The notes beneath the pieces were generated by a model, which did not search any database, was not told the DNA's origin, and saw only the letters and a list, made by a program, of their open reading frames with translations. DNA of 64,000 nt, from the NCBI RefSeq assembly GCF_000344785.1, contig NC_020506.1, forward strand, positions 1,364,001 to 1,428,000, in the 5' to 3' direction. Below are positions 19,990 through 36,616 of the stretch, one piece after another (the stretch's first letter is position 1; every line of letters starts with the position of its first letter). The stretch comes from Corynebacterium callunae DSM 20147. Its GTDB lineage: Bacteria > Actinomycetota > Actinomycetes > Mycobacteriales > Mycobacteriaceae. Both the position numbers and the translations under genes were made by a program.

Positions 19990-20943
19990 ATGAATGATTT
20001 GATAAAGGATCTTGGCTCAGAAGCACGGGCGAATGTGCTGGCTGAGGCGCTGCCATGGCTGCAGCATTTCCGCGACAAGATCGTGGTTGTCAAATATGGC
20101 GGAAACGCCATGGTCGACGAGGAACTTAAAGCCGCATTTGCCGCTGACATGGTATTTTTGCGTACCGTTGGCGCAAAGCCAGTGGTTGTCCATGGCGGTG
20201 GCCCACAGATTTCTGAGATGCTCAATCGTGTTGGTCTGCAGGGCGAATTTAAGGGTGGCTTTAGGGTTACTACTCCTGAGGTCATGGATATCGTGCGCAT
20301 GGTGCTTTTTGGGCAGGTCGGCCGCGATCTAGTTGGTCTTATCAACTCTCATGGTCCTTATGCCGTTGGTACTTCAGGTGAGGACGCGGGGCTTTTTACC
20401 GCCAAAAAACGCCTGGTCAACATCGATGGGGTAGCAACTGATATCGGTTTGGTCGGCGATATTGTCAGCGTTGATGCCTCTCCACTGATGGACCTGATTG
20501 AAGCTGGGCGCATTCCGGTGGTTTCAACCATCGCTCCCGGTGAGGATGGCCAGATTTATAACATCAACGCAGATACCGCAGCTGGCGCCTTGGCCGCAGC
20601 GATCGGCGCGGAGCGTTTGCTGGTGCTTACCAATGTTGAAGGCCTCTACACTGATTGGCCCGACAAGAATTCCCTGGTTTCTAAAATCAAGGCAACGGAG
20701 CTGGAAAATCTACTCCCAGGACTTGATTCCGGCATGATTCCGAAGATGGAATCCTGCCTCAATGCAGTGCGCGGGGGAGTTAGTGCCGCTCACGTTATCG
20801 ATGGCCGCATTGCACACTCGGTGCTTTTGGAGCTTTTAACTATGGGCGGCATTGGCACCATGGTGTTGCCCGATGTGTACGACCGCGAGAATTACCCGCA
20901 GGGCACAGTGTTTAGAAAAGACGATAAGGATGGAGAAAACTAA
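19990..20943 (+). CDS. argB: N-acetylglutamate kinase
   Basis: 317 residues of the amino acid kinase fold. [10 protein letters not shown] (ATP phosphate loop), [12 protein letters not shown] (substrate), and the C-terminal [18 protein letters not shown] nucleotide region are seen. It phosphorylates N-acetylglutamate and in Corynebacterium is the arginine feedback-inhibited step. The N-terminal helix ([20 protein letters not shown]) is the kind that builds the arginine-sensitive hexamer. Start ATG 19990 with GGGGAG upstream. The 77-bp gap to argJ holds no gene; argD begins 1 bp after the stop. Confidence 0.97.
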   Translation: MNDLIKDLGSEARANVLAEALPWLQHFRDKIVVVKYGGNAMVDEELKAAFAADMVFLRTVGAKPVVVHGGGPQISEMLNRVGLQGEFKGGFRVTTPEVMDIVRMVLFGQVGRDLVGLINSHGPYAVGTSGEDAGLFTAKKRLVNIDGVATDIGLVGDIVSVDASPLMDLIEAGRIPVVSTIAPGEDGQIYNINADTAAGALAAAIGAERLLVLTNVEGLYTDWPDKNSLVSKIKATELENLLPGLDSGMIPKMESCLNAVRGGVSAAHVIDGRIAHSVLLELLTMGGIGTMVLPDVYDRENYPQGTVFRKDDKDGEN

Positions 20944-20944
20944 A

Positions 20945-22150
20945 ATGAAAAACCTTGCAACGGTGGATAACACCCTCCAGTCCTGGCCACAGGTCATTCT
21001 CAACAGCTATGGCACACCACCAATCGAGCTAGTGTCCGGCAAGGGCGCAACCGTCTCCGATGACCAGGGCAATGTTTATATCGACCTACTCGCTGGCATC
21101 GCTGTCAACGTCCTTGGCCACGCACACCCCGCCATCATCGAGGCCGTGAGCAGCCAAATTAGCCAACTCGGCCACGTATCAAATCTCTTTGCCTCCCGCC
21201 CGGTGGTTGAGGTTGCTGCCGAGCTCATTCAGCGTTTTTCGCTTAACGACGCGCACCTCGCCGCGGACACCCGCGTTTTCTTCTGCAACTCGGGCGCCGA
21301 AGCAAACGAGGCAGCTTTCAAGATTGCACGCTTGACTGGGCGGGGACGTATCCTTGCAGCCGTGGACGGATTCCACGGCCGCACCATGGGTGCGCTAGCA
21401 CTTACCGGCCAGCCAGATAAGCGTGAACCTTTTGCACCAATGGTCCAAGGTGTGGAGTTCTATCCCTATGGTGACCTTGACTACCTGCAAAAATTGGTAG
21501 CCACCAACCCTAATGATGTAGCAGCAATCATCTTGGAGCCAATTCAGGGTGAAACCGGCGTTATCCCAGCTCCAGAAGGATTTCTGACTGGTGTGCGCGA
21601 ATTGTGCACCGCCAATGGCATCTTGATGATCGTTGATGAGGTCCAAACCGGGATCGGCCGTACCGGAAACTTCTTTGCGCACCAGCATGAAGGCATCATC
21701 CCTGATGTTGTCACCATGGCAAAGGGCTTGGGTGGCGGTCTGCCTATTGGAGCTTGTCTTGCAACTGGCAAGGCTGCTGAACTAATGACCCCCGGCAAGC
21801 ATGGCACCACTTTTGGTGGTAACCCGGTTGCCTGCGCCGCAGCGCGTGCCGTGCTTTCCATAGTTGATGATGAATTCTGCACTGACGTTAACCGCAAAGG
21901 CGCACAATTTACCGAGGCTTTGTTGAAGCTGGATGGTGTTACTGAGGTGCGTGGCCGTGGCCTCATGCTCGGTGTGGTTCTTGATAAGCCAGTTGCTAAA
22001 CAAGCTGTAGCGGAAGGCCTCAAGCACGGCGTCATTTTGAACGCGCCGGCAGACAATATCATCCGCCTCACTCCACCTTTGGTGATCTCTGAAGATGAAA
22101 TCGCCGATGCAGTAAAGGCAATTGCCGACACTCTGGCAGCCTTGTCCTAA
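20945..22150 (+). CDS. argD: Acetylornithine aminotransferase
   Basis: 401 residues, class III pyridoxal-phosphate aminotransferase converting N-acetylglutamate semialdehyde to N-acetylornithine. PLP Lys260 lies in [13 protein letters not shown]; the Asp of [12 protein letters not shown] holds the pyridine nitrogen. I use ATG 20945 because AAGGATGGAG is 10 bp upstream within the end of argB. The frame stays open further upstream inside argB (to 20852), but that is a shadow. Confidence 0.96.
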   Translation: MKNLATVDNTLQSWPQVILNSYGTPPIELVSGKGATVSDDQGNVYIDLLAGIAVNVLGHAHPAIIEAVSSQISQLGHVSNLFASRPVVEVAAELIQRFSLNDAHLAADTRVFFCNSGAEANEAAFKIARLTGRGRILAAVDGFHGRTMGALALTGQPDKREPFAPMVQGVEFYPYGDLDYLQKLVATNPNDVAAIILEPIQGETGVIPAPEGFLTGVRELCTANGILMIVDEVQTGIGRTGNFFAHQHEGIIPDVVTMAKGLGGGLPIGACLATGKAAELMTPGKHGTTFGGNPVACAAARAVLSIVDDEFCTDVNRKGAQFTEALLKLDGVTEVRGRGLMLGVVLDKPVAKQAVAEGLKHGVILNAPADNIIRLTPPLVISEDEIADAVKAIADTLAALS

Positions 22151-23128
<978 letters not shown>

Positions 23129-23139
23129 GAGAGACGACC

Positions 23140-23673
23140 ATGAGCACTGAAGAAACCGCAGATCACATCATCTCACCGGCAACGCGCACTGCACGTCAGG
23201 CGCTCATTGTCCAGATCCTAGACCGCCAAAAGGTCACCAGCCAGGTACAGCTTTCAGAGCTGCTGCTCGACGAAGGCATCGACATCACTCAGGCAACTCT
23301 CTCCCGAGATTTGGATGAGCTTGGTGCCCGCAAAGTCCGTCCCGATGGTGGTCGATCCTTTTATGCCATCGGGCCCGTCGATAGCATCGCCCGCGAAGAT
23401 CTCCGCGGACCTTCTGAAAAATTACGCCGCATGCTCGATGAGCTGCTAGTTTCCACCGATCACTCAGGAAATATCGCCATGTTGCGCACTCCGCCTGGAG
23501 CAGCGCAATACCTGGCTAGCTTTATCGACAGGGTGGGGCTTAAAGAAGTAGTAGGCACCATCGCAGGTGATGACACCGTCTTCGTTTTGGCCAGGGATCC
23601 GCTCACTGGAAAAGAGCTGGGCGAATTGCTGGGGAGACGTTCAACTCATCCGAAGTTGGAAGGTAAGGTATAG
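23140..23673 (+). CDS. argR: Arginine repressor
   Basis: 177 residues. The N-terminal winged helix (about 18-85) contains [20 protein letters not shown] and [13 protein letters not shown]. The C-terminal trimerisation and arginine-binding domain contains [24 protein letters not shown] and GKELGELL. The hexamer with arginine represses arg genes; the palindrome at argC is the likely autoregulatory site because argR is in the same operon. GGAGAGACG before the ATG. A weak hairpin (AGCAC/GTGCT, 23672-23691) follows. Confidence 0.95.
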   Translation: MSTEETADHIISPATRTARQALIVQILDRQKVTSQVQLSELLLDEGIDITQATLSRDLDELGARKVRPDGGRSFYAIGPVDSIAREDLRGPSEKLRRMLDELLVSTDHSGNIAMLRTPPGAAQYLASFIDRVGLKEVVGTIAGDDTVFVLARDPLTGKELGELLGRRSTHPKLEGKV

Positions 23674-23747
23674 CACGAGCGTGTCAGTGCTTTACTTTGC
23701 CGAGGATGCGGAATTATTCCAAACCACTTCGGAGCCATAACAAAAAG

Positions 23748-23753
23748 TATGTA
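23748..23753 (+). promoter_or_regulatory. Candidate -10 of argGH
   Basis: TATGTA in aagTATGTAcg, 63 bp before argG, inside the 142-bp argR-argG gap. This suggests argGH can be transcribed separately. I see no convincing -35 or ArgR palindrome here. Confidence 0.35.
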
Positions 23754-23815
23754 CGACCGTTCGCCACCCCCCAGCGGACGGCAAGAATTTTAAAATTTAA
23801 AGGAGCTTTAAACAC

Positions 23816-25021
23816 ATGACTAATCGCGTCGTACTAGCGTACTCCGGCGGCCTCGACACCACCGTTGCCATCCCATACCTGAAGAAGATGATTGAGGGCG
23901 AAGTTATCGCAGTTTCCCTCGACCTCGGACAGGGTGGCGAGAACATGGACAACGTGCGCCAGCGCGCATTGGACGCCGGTGCTGTTGAGTCCATCGTGAT
24001 TGACGCTAAGGATGAGTTTGCAGAGGAGTACTGCCTGCCAACCATCAAGGCAAACGGCATGTACATGAAGCAGTACCCATTGGTTTCTGCAATCTCCCGT
24101 CCGCTGATCGTCAAGCACCTTGTTGAGGCCGGCAAGCAGTTCAACGGCACCCACGTTGCACACGGCTGCACCGGTAAGGGCAATGACCAGGTTCGTTTTG
24201 AGGTCGGCTTTATGAGCACCGACCCAAATCTGGAGATCATCGCTCCAGCTCGTGACTTCGCATGGACCCGCGACAAGGCAATCGCCTTCGCTGAAGAAAA
24301 CAATGTGCCAATCGAGCAGTCCGTAAAGTCTCCTTTCTCCATTGACCAGAACGTGTGGGGTCGCGCAATCGAGACCGGTTACCTTGAGGACCTGTGGAAC
24401 GCTCCTACCAAGGACATCTACGCATACACCGAGGATCCAGCACTGGGCAACGCTCCAGATGAGGTCATCATCTCCTTCGAAGGTGGCAAGCCAGTAGCTA
24501 TCGACGGCCGTCCAGTAACCGTGCTGCAGGCTATTGAAGAGCTCAACCGTCGTGCAGGTGCACAGGGTGTTGGCCGCCTCGACATGGTTGAGGACCGCCT
24601 CATCGGCATCAAGTCCCGTGAAATCTACGAGGCACCAGGTGCAATCACCTTGATCAAGGCTCACGAGGCTTTGGAAGATGTCACCCTGGAGCGTGAACTT
24701 GCACGTTATAAGCGCCTTGTTGAGGCGCGTTGGTCTGAAGAGGTTTATGACGGACTGTGGTTCGGTCCGCTGAAGCGCTCCCTCGATGCTTTCATTGACT
24801 CCACCCAGGAGCACGTCACCGGCGATATCCGTCTGGTGCTGCACGCAGGTTCCATCACCGTTAATGGTCGTCGTTCCAACCACTCCCTCTACGACTTCAA
24901 CCTGGCTACCTACGACACCGGCGACACCTTCGACCAGACTTTGGCAAAGGGCTTTGTCCAGCTGCACGGTTTGTCCTCCAAGATCGCCAACAAGCGCGAC
25001 CGCGAGGCTGGCGCTAACTAA
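23816..25021 (+). CDS. argG: Argininosuccinate synthase
   Basis: 401 residues. ATP-dependent joining of citrulline and aspartate. The PP-loop motif [11 protein letters not shown] is at residues 8-18; [24 protein letters not shown] [12 protein letters not shown] and [17 protein letters not shown] are typical. AAAGGAGC lies about 9 bp before the ATG. Codon use is notably biased to preferred codons, which fits strong expression. argH follows after 67 bp. Confidence 0.98.
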   Translation: MTNRVVLAYSGGLDTTVAIPYLKKMIEGEVIAVSLDLGQGGENMDNVRQRALDAGAVESIVIDAKDEFAEEYCLPTIKANGMYMKQYPLVSAISRPLIVKHLVEAGKQFNGTHVAHGCTGKGNDQVRFEVGFMSTDPNLEIIAPARDFAWTRDKAIAFAEENNVPIEQSVKSPFSIDQNVWGRAIETGYLEDLWNAPTKDIYAYTEDPALGNAPDEVIISFEGGKPVAIDGRPVTVLQAIEELNRRAGAQGVGRLDMVEDRLIGIKSREIYEAPGAITLIKAHEALEDVTLERELARYKRLVEARWSEEVYDGLWFGPLKRSLDAFIDSTQEHVTGDIRLVLHAGSITVNGRRSNHSLYDFNLATYDTGDTFDQTLAKGFVQLHGLSSKIANKRDREAGAN

Positions 25022-25076
25022 GCCTTCAGGCTTGCCCGCAGCATTGTTTTATTAAAGATTTTCAAGAAGAAAGTAG

Positions 25077-26522
<1,446 letters not shown>

Positions 26523-26537
26523 GCGTTAAATGCTTTT

Positions 26538-26569
26538 AAAAATCCCGTTCCTTTTGGTTCGGGATTTTT
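26538..26569. terminator. Terminator after argH
   Basis: AAAAATCCCG / CGGGATTTTT, a 10-bp stem with a 12-nt loop. The A/T ends allow termination in both directions. Confidence 0.8.
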
Positions 26570-26604
26570 CCATGCCTTAATGCGCCACAATTTTTGGGGG
26601 CAAG

Positions 26605-26610
26605 TAGTAT
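26605..26610 (+). promoter_or_regulatory. -10 box of a leaderless start (Trm112-like gene)
   Basis: TAGTAT lies 7 bp before ATG 26618, and no ribosome site is present. Confidence 0.5.
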
Positions 26611-26617
26611 AAGCCAT

Positions 26618-26797
26618 ATGAGTCTTGATCCGAAGCTTCTAGAAGTCCTGGCCTGCCCAAAGGATAAGGGTCCACTGCGATATCTGGAGAGCGAACAGCT
26701 CCTGGTGAATGAGCGTCTCGGTTTGGCATATCGCATTGATGCCGGAATTCCCGTTTTGCTTATCGACGAAGCGACCCCGTGGACCCCAGCTAACTAG
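26618..26797 (+). CDS. Trm112-like / UPF0434 small protein
   Basis: 59 residues: SLDPKLLEVLACPKDKGPL, then a short beta-barrel-like part ending with GIPVLLIDEA. This is the YcaR/Trm112-like fold. Only one cysteine is present, so the zinc site of true Trm112 is absent. Eukaryotic Trm112 activates methyltransferases; bacterial members have no settled role. I choose ATG 26618 over an upstream in-frame start at 26594, because the -10 lies between them and MSLDPKLLEVLACP is the typical family start. tyrS follows after 26 bp. Confidence 0.85.
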   Translation: MSLDPKLLEVLACPKDKGPLRYLESEQLLVNERLGLAYRIDAGIPVLLIDEATPWTPAN

Positions 26798-26823
26798 ATT
26801 TTGATCAAGGAAAAATTTAAACA

Positions 26824-28089
26824 ATGAGCAATATTATTGACGAACTCTCCTGGCGTGGCCTGATTAACCAGTCCACCGACCTGGATGCACTACGTGAAGA
26901 AACCGCAGAACCAATCACCCTGTACTGCGGTTTTGACCCAACCGGCCCATCTCTGCATGCTGGCCACTTGGTTCCTTTGCTGATGCTGCGCCGTTTCCAA
27001 AAGGCTGGCCACAACCCAATCGTGCTGGCTGGTGGCGCAACAGGCATGATCGGCGACCCTCGCGACGTAGGTGAGCGCACCATGAACTCTGCCGATACCG
27101 TTGCAGATTGGGCACAGCGCATTTCCGGTCAGCTCAGCCGCTTTGTTGATTTTGAGGGCGAGCACGCTGCACGTTTGGTGAACAACGCCGAGTGGACCAA
27201 TGAAATGTCCGTAGTTTCCTTCCTCCGTGATGTGGGAAAGCACTTCTCCCTCAACACGATGCTGGCGCGCGATACCGTTAAGCGCCGCTTGGAAAGCGAT
27301 GGCATTTCCTACACTGAATTCTCCTACATGTTGCTGCAGGCAAATGACTATGTAGAGCTCAATAAGCGTTTTAACTGCACCTTGCAGGTTGGTGGCGGTG
27401 ATCAATGGGGCAATATCGTCTCCGGTGTTGACCTCAACCGTCGTGTAAACGGCAAGTCCGTACATGCCATTACCGTTCCACTGGTTACTGACTCCGAGGG
27501 CAAGAAATTTGGTAAGTCCACCGGTGGCGGAAGCTTGTGGCTCGATCCTGAGATGACAAGCCCATACGCTTGGTACCAGTACTTCATCAATGCTGCCGAT
27601 GCTGACGTTATCCGTTACCTGCGTTGGTTCACCTTCCTTACTCAAGAAGAATTGGCTGAGTTGGAAGTAGAAGTTGCTGAGCGTCCAGGTAAGCGTGAAG
27701 CTCAGCGCCGTTTGGCTCGTGAAATGACAAACTTGGTGCACGGCGAAGAAGCAACTGCTGCTGTTGAGCTGGCAGCTCAGGCACTTTTTGGTCGCGCTGA
27801 TCTAAGTGATCTGGATGAAAAGACTCTTGCAGCTTCGGTTTCCGAGACCGAAGTGGCAGAAATTCAGGCCGGCGAGCCACGCACCATCATTGACCTATTG
27901 GTTGCCAGCGGTTTGGCTGATTCCAAGGGTGCTGCCAAGCGCGCAGTTAAAGAAGGTGGCGCTTACGTAAATAACGAGCGCATTAGCTCCGATGATTGGG
28001 AGCCAGCAGCCGAGGATCTACTGCATGGTTCTTGGTTGGTGCTTCGTAAAGGCAAGAAGAACTTTGCCGGCGTGAAGATTGGTGGCTAA
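26824..28089 (+). CDS. tyrS: Tyrosyl-tRNA synthetase
   Basis: 421 residues, class I synthetase of the bacterial TyrRS group. HIGH-like HAGHLVPLL, tyrosine pocket [16 protein letters not shown]-like KFGKSTGG, and a C-terminal S4 RNA-binding domain (about 355-420, [20 protein letters not shown]). It attaches tyrosine to tRNA-Tyr. AAGGAAAA before the ATG. A terminator follows. In M. tuberculosis the next gene cluster continues directly; here an rrn operon intervenes. Confidence 0.98.
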   Translation: MSNIIDELSWRGLINQSTDLDALREETAEPITLYCGFDPTGPSLHAGHLVPLLMLRRFQKAGHNPIVLAGGATGMIGDPRDVGERTMNSADTVADWAQRISGQLSRFVDFEGEHAARLVNNAEWTNEMSVVSFLRDVGKHFSLNTMLARDTVKRRLESDGISYTEFSYMLLQANDYVELNKRFNCTLQVGGGDQWGNIVSGVDLNRRVNGKSVHAITVPLVTDSEGKKFGKSTGGGSLWLDPEMTSPYAWYQYFINAADADVIRYLRWFTFLTQEELAELEVEVAERPGKREAQRRLAREMTNLVHGEEATAAVELAAQALFGRADLSDLDEKTLAASVSETEVAEIQAGEPRTIIDLLVASGLADSKGAAKRAVKEGGAYVNNERISSDDWEPAAEDLLHGSWLVLRKGKKNFAGVKIGG

Positions 28090-28113
28090 TTTCTCGCTTT
28101 GCGAGGGGATTTC

Positions 28114-28149
28114 CGGGTTGAGGTTTTTGAAACCTCAGCCCGATTTTTT
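28114..28149 (+). terminator. Terminator of tyrS
   Basis: CGGGTTGAGGTTT pairs with AAACCTCAGCCCG (13 bp with one G-U), followed by seven T after one A. Confidence 0.9.
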
Positions 28150-28283
28150 TGTTTTGTGGGTTGACCTGCAGGTTTGTAGGTTCGCGAGGGAGTGTGTAAA
28201 TTAATTCGAGTCGCCAGGACAGCGCATCCGCTTCTTAGAAGAGGTTGTTAGCTGATAAAGGTAAAGACAAGGTGAAATTGAAG

Positions 28284-28312
28284 TTGACTTTAAATTTAAA
28301 GTGAACTACAGT
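28284..28312 (+). promoter_or_regulatory. rrn promoter
   Basis: TTGACT (28284-28289), 17-bp A/T-rich spacer, TACAGT (28307-28312). It is the best promoter match in the 28150-28716 gap and would start the pre-rRNA near 28320. Other rrn promoters may exist. I see no gene in the gap. Confidence 0.7.
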
Positions 28313-28372
28313 GAATCTTCAGCTGCTTAAGGCAACATCAAACTTTAGATTGATGTTGGCTGGGTATGTGTA

Positions 28373-28400
28373 TGTTGTTTGAGAACTCAATAGTGTGCCA
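28373..28400 (+). promoter_or_regulatory. rrn leader antitermination/processing element
   Basis: TGTTGTTTGAGAACTC followed by AATAGTGTGCCA is the conserved actinobacterial rrn leader element that includes a boxA-like segment. Its CTCAATAGTGTGCCA part (28386-28400) can pair over 15 bp (with G-U pairs) with TGGCATGCTGTTGGG (30400-30414) beyond 16S. This gives a pre-16S processing stem. Confidence 0.65.
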
Positions 28401-28716
28401 TTTATTTTATTATGTTTACCATAATCCCCAAACATGGTTTGGGGTTGGTCATGCCGGGTGGTGGGTTGCATATATCCCACCACTGTAAATAAGGAACATG
28501 CTCTTTGGGGTGTGTTTTAGTTTTTGTGCATGGTTGTGGTAGAACACTTTTGTTTCCCACTCTTTGACCCCGTCGGGTTGGTGGGGAACGTTTTTTGTTT
28601 TATTTTTATAACCATTATTTTTGGTTAACAGCCAGTCAATCACCCTTTTTTGTGGTGGTTGGTTGTTTGTTGTTGGCTGGGTTTTGGGCTTTTCACGGCC
28701 TTGAATTTTTTTCATA

Positions 28717-33712
<4,996 letters not shown>

Positions 33713-33835
33713 AATCCTTATGGGGTTGTTGGTGATACGCAAAATATGTAACGAAAAATAGCACAAAGATTTGCTCGCGTCCACTATGCAGTATTTGACA
33801 CAACACGCGCATCGGATTGTGGTGTGGTGGTTGGT

Positions 33836-33955
33836 TGTGTCGGTGGTGATAGTAGCAGGGAAACGCCCGGTCCCGTTCCGAACCCGGAAGCTAAGCCTGG
33901 TTACGCTGATGGTACTGCACTCGGGAGGGTGTGGGAGAGTAGGTTACCGCCGACC
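33836..33955 (+). rRNA. rrf: 5S ribosomal RNA
   Basis: About 120 nt with the standard core CCCGTTCCGAACCCGGAAGC and GATGGTACTGC, ending in GGGAGAGTAGGTTACCGCC. The terminal stem pairs TCGGTGG with CCGCCGA. Ends are approximate. The spacer before it (33713-33835) holds the 3' arm of the pre-23S stem (33772-33789). Confidence 0.95.
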
Positions 33956-33976
33956 TAAAACTTAAAAGTGAAACAG

Positions 33977-34036
33977 AAAGAGTGTGATTCAATGGTAGAG
34001 GTGTTTATTTCCCTCCCATTGAGTCACACTCTTTTT
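33977..34036 (+). terminator. rrn operon terminator
   Basis: AAAGAGTGTGATTCAATGG (33977-33995) pairs with CCATTGAGTCACACTCTTT (34016-34034), 19 bp with one G-T pair, with a 20-nt loop and a T run. Confidence 0.92.
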
Positions 34037-34043
34037 GTCGTTC

Positions 34044-34049
34044 TATAAT
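34044..34049 (+). promoter_or_regulatory. Candidate -10 of the RG-rich TPR gene
   Basis: TATAAT, 10 bp after the rrn terminator stem and 35 bp before the ATG. TTGAGT (34019-34024), in the descending terminator arm, could serve as a -35 with a 19-bp spacer. Confidence 0.45.
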
Positions 34050-34084
34050 AAAGTCTTTACTCGGTTCTCTAATGAAGGAACAAC

Positions 34085-35431
34085 ATGGCTGATAATTTCG
34101 ATCGCTCGCGCGACAATGACCGCTCAGGAAGTCGCCCTCCTCGCAGTGACCGTGGCGGATACCGCGGTGGACGCGCAAACGATGACCGTGGATCTTCACG
34201 TCGTCCCTCCGACAACGGTGATTCTCGCGAGCGTGGAAGTTATCGCGGAGGTTCCTCCGACCGTTCCCGTGACGATCGTCAGGGCTCCGGCTCTGGCTCC
34301 GGTCGCTTCGAGAATCGTAACCGTGACGGATATCGTTCAGACCGTTCCTCCAGCAGCGATCGTCGCGATGACCGCAATGATCGTGGCGGATACCGCGATC
34401 GTAATGACAACCGTGGTGAATACCGTGGCGGCGACAACCGTGGTGGAGCAGACCGTCCTCGTGGCGATCGCCCATACGCACGCAATGATCGTAATGACCG
34501 TGGTGCAGCAGGACGAAGCTCCTACCGTGGCGATGACCGCCGTGACGATCGTCGCGATGATCGCAGGGATGACCGTCGTGGACCTTCTCAAAGCCGTGAC
34601 GGTGAGCGTCGTTATGAAAAGCGCGATGACAATCGCGGTGGCCGACCAGGCGGTCGCGATCAGCGCAGCCATGCTAACCGTGGCGGCCGCGAAGTTCAGC
34701 GCGACACTCTCAACCCACAGCGTTCCGGTTTCCGTGAAGAGCGCCTGAACACTCGTCTAAATGAGCCTGATTTGCCAGGCGATATTGACATCAAGGATCT
34801 TGATCCAATGGTGTTGCAGGATCTGCGCGTGCTGTCCAAGGACAATGCAGATGCTGTAGCAAAGCATATGATCATGGCTGCTACCTGGCTTTCTGATGAT
34901 CCAAAACTGGCTTTGCGTCACTCTCGTGCAGCTAAGGATCGGGCCGGCCGTATTTCGGTGGTTCGTGAAACCAACGGCATTGTTGCTTATCATGCAGGTG
35001 AGTGGAAGGAAGCTCTTTCTGAGCTGCGCGCTGCTCGTCGTATGTCTGGCGGACCTGGCCTAATTGCTGTGATGGCTGACTGTGAACGCGGTTTGGGCCG
35101 TCCAGAAAAGGCTATTGAGCTTGCTCGTTCCGAGGACGTTAGTGAACTGGATGAGGAAAACACCATCGAGTTGGCTATTGTCGTTGCGGGTGCCCGTCAT
35201 GACCTCGGCCAGCACGATGCTGCGGTTATTGAATTGCAGCGTGTTAACCCTAGTTTGACCTCCACTGGATTCACTCAGTCTCGTCTTTCTTATGCCTATG
35301 CTGATGCGCTTGTTTTGGCTGGTCGTAGCGATGAAGCTCGTGAGTGGTTCCAGCATGCTGCAGACCTTGATGAAGATGGATTCTTGGATGCAGAGGAGCG
35401 TATTGAACAGCTCGATAAGGGAAGCAACTAG
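34085..35431 (+). CDS. Arg/Asp/Gly-rich disordered protein with C-terminal TPR-like domain
   Basis: 448 residues in two parts. Residues 1 to about 230 are low complexity, built of repeats such as SDRGGYRGG, RDDRRDDRRDDRRG and RGG/RG motifs, with alternating Arg and Asp, no hydrophobic core, clearly disordered. Residues about 240-445 form helical repeats of TPR type (TWLSDDPKLALRHSRAAKDR, VAYHAGEWKEALSELRAARR, ADALVLAGRSDEAREWFQHA). The TPR part matches the position and type of M. tuberculosis Rv1691. RG-rich tails commonly bind RNA, and the gene sits right after rrn and before tlyA. An RNA or ribosome-related role is inference. GAAGGAAC lies 7 bp before the ATG. Confidence 0.85.
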   Translation: MADNFDRSRDNDRSGSRPPRSDRGGYRGGRANDDRGSSRRPSDNGDSRERGSYRGGSSDRSRDDRQGSGSGSGRFENRNRDGYRSDRSSSSDRRDDRNDRGGYRDRNDNRGEYRGGDNRGGADRPRGDRPYARNDRNDRGAAGRSSYRGDDRRDDRRDDRRDDRRGPSQSRDGERRYEKRDDNRGGRPGGRDQRSHANRGGREVQRDTLNPQRSGFREERLNTRLNEPDLPGDIDIKDLDPMVLQDLRVLSKDNADAVAKHMIMAATWLSDDPKLALRHSRAAKDRAGRISVVRETNGIVAYHAGEWKEALSELRAARRMSGGPGLIAVMADCERGLGRPEKAIELARSEDVSELDEENTIELAIVVAGARHDLGQHDAAVIELQRVNPSLTSTGFTQSRLSYAYADALVLAGRSDEAREWFQHAADLDEDGFLDAEERIEQLDKGSN

Positions 35432-35434
35432 ACT
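35429..35434 (+). promoter_or_regulatory. -10 box overlapping the TPR stop codon
   Basis: TAGACT includes the TAG stop of the preceding gene and lies 8 bp before ATG 35443, a leaderless arrangement. Confidence 0.45.
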
Positions 35435-35442
35435 GTGAGGTT

Positions 35443-36426
35443 ATGAGTCTAATCACGGAGTACGACAGCCTTTTGCTGGATCTTGATGGCACCGTTTATG
35501 AAGGTGGACGGGCCATCTCCCACGCAGTGGAATCCATTACAAACTCCGGCCTGCCGGTCATGTATGTCACCAATAATGCATCTCGCGCCCCACAAGTGGT
35601 GGCGCAACAATTGCAAGATATTGGACTTGAAACAGCGACCGCCGACTCCGTGATGACCTCCGCACAAGCTGCTATCCGCATGGCAGCCCAAGAGGTGCCC
35701 GCTGGCTCCAAGATGTTGATCCTCGGCACTGATTCTTTTAGGGATCTAGCTCGCGCAGCGGGCTTTGAGGTTGTTGCCTCAGCGGACGATCAACCTGCAG
35801 CAGTTCTCCATGGCCACAATCCGGAAACTGGATGGGCCCAATTAAGCGAAGCTGCCTTGGCAATTGCCAAAGGCGCACGCTATTTTGCATCAAACTTAGA
35901 TTCAACCTTGCCCATGGAGCGCGGACTGCACGTGGGTAATGGGTCTATGGTCGCCGCCGTAGTTAATGCCACCGGAGTTAGCCCACAGTCTGCTGGAAAG
36001 CCTGGTCCTGCCATGTTTTATGCCGCAGCTGAAATTTTGCAGTCCACCCGCCCTTTGGCCGTAGGTGACCGCCTGGACACTGATATCGCCGGCGGAAACG
36101 CAGCGGGTATGGATACTTTCCAAGTGCTAACTGGCGTCAGTGGGTTTTATGATCTCGCATTCGCCTCCGTCGAAAAGCGCCCCACCTATATTGGCAGCTC
36201 CCTGGCTGACCTTTTCAGCGACCCCGATACCCTGCGGCCTGGTGCCCAGGGCGGTTTTGAGGCGCTTGTCGACGGCGCCACTGTGGTCCTGAGTGGCGGG
36301 GAGTCAGGCGAGCCTATGCACGCGCTGCGCACCGTTTTAGCAGCAGCCTGGGCTGCCCCGCAGCCCATTACTGAGGTTGTTGCGCAATCTCCAGCTGCGC
36401 ACAAAGCTTTGGAGGCCTGGTGGTAG
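35443..36426 (+). CDS. HAD-superfamily phosphatase, class IIA (NagD-like)
   Basis: 327 residues. Catalytic motif I DLDGTVYEGG (nucleophile Asp), motif II YVTNNASRAP, motif III Lys in SAGKPGPAMF and motif IV GDRLDTDIAGGNAAGMDT. The C2A cap between motifs II and III is complete, as in NagD, 4-nitrophenylphosphatase and glycerol-3-phosphate phosphatases. Rv1692, at the same place in M. tuberculosis, is described as a glycerol-phosphate phosphatase. The substrate here is inferred by position only. Confidence 0.9.
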   Translation: MSLITEYDSLLLDLDGTVYEGGRAISHAVESITNSGLPVMYVTNNASRAPQVVAQQLQDIGLETATADSVMTSAQAAIRMAAQEVPAGSKMLILGTDSFRDLARAAGFEVVASADDQPAAVLHGHNPETGWAQLSEAALAIAKGARYFASNLDSTLPMERGLHVGNGSMVAAVVNATGVSPQSAGKPGPAMFYAAAEILQSTRPLAVGDRLDTDIAGGNAAGMDTFQVLTGVSGFYDLAFASVEKRPTYIGSSLADLFSDPDTLRPGAQGGFEALVDGATVVLSGGESGEPMHALRTVLAAAWAAPQPITEVVAQSPAAHKALEAWW

Positions 36427-36578
36427 CGCCCAAACCACAGGACCCGCGCAGCAGCGCCGACCCTGAATTAATTGCTGCCAAAGTTAATGAAATCCTCAGT
36501 AAAACTGCGGAAAACCTCAGTGAAGAAGCTGCCTTTTTGGAAGAGGCACACCGCATCCTCAATGAAGCTTTGGCTTAA
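36420..36578 (+). CDS. Conserved small protein (52 aa, Rv1693 position)
   Basis: A GTG-start frame overlaps the HAD gene's end by 7 bp and encodes VAPKPQDPRSSADPELIAAK followed by an amphipathic acidic helical stretch ending EEAHRILNEALA. M. tuberculosis has a small conserved gene, Rv1693, exactly between the HAD phosphatase and tlyA. The frame fills the gap, and position and translational overlap support a real gene. No function known; the heptad-like LSKTAENLSEEAAFLEEAH suggests a coiled coil. Confidence 0.65.
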   Translation: MVAPKPQDPRSSADPELIAAKVNEILSKTAENLSEEAAFLEEAHRILNEALA

Positions 36579-36616
36579 AACCCACACGTGGAATGAAGAA
36601 AGAAGAACACCTCTAG

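Noticed and set aside
20852..20944. Upstream extension of argD
   Set aside because: It runs inside the end of argB; the ribosome site clearly serves ATG 20945.
23834..24967. 377-codon open frame on the minus strand
   Set aside because: Antisense shadow of argG, caused by strong codon bias; no ribosome site and no family match.
34035..34748. 237-codon frame overlapping the TPR gene
   Set aside because: Low-complexity Val/Ala/Thr text produced by reading the Arg/Asp repeats in another frame. The main frame has the ribosome site and the folded domain.
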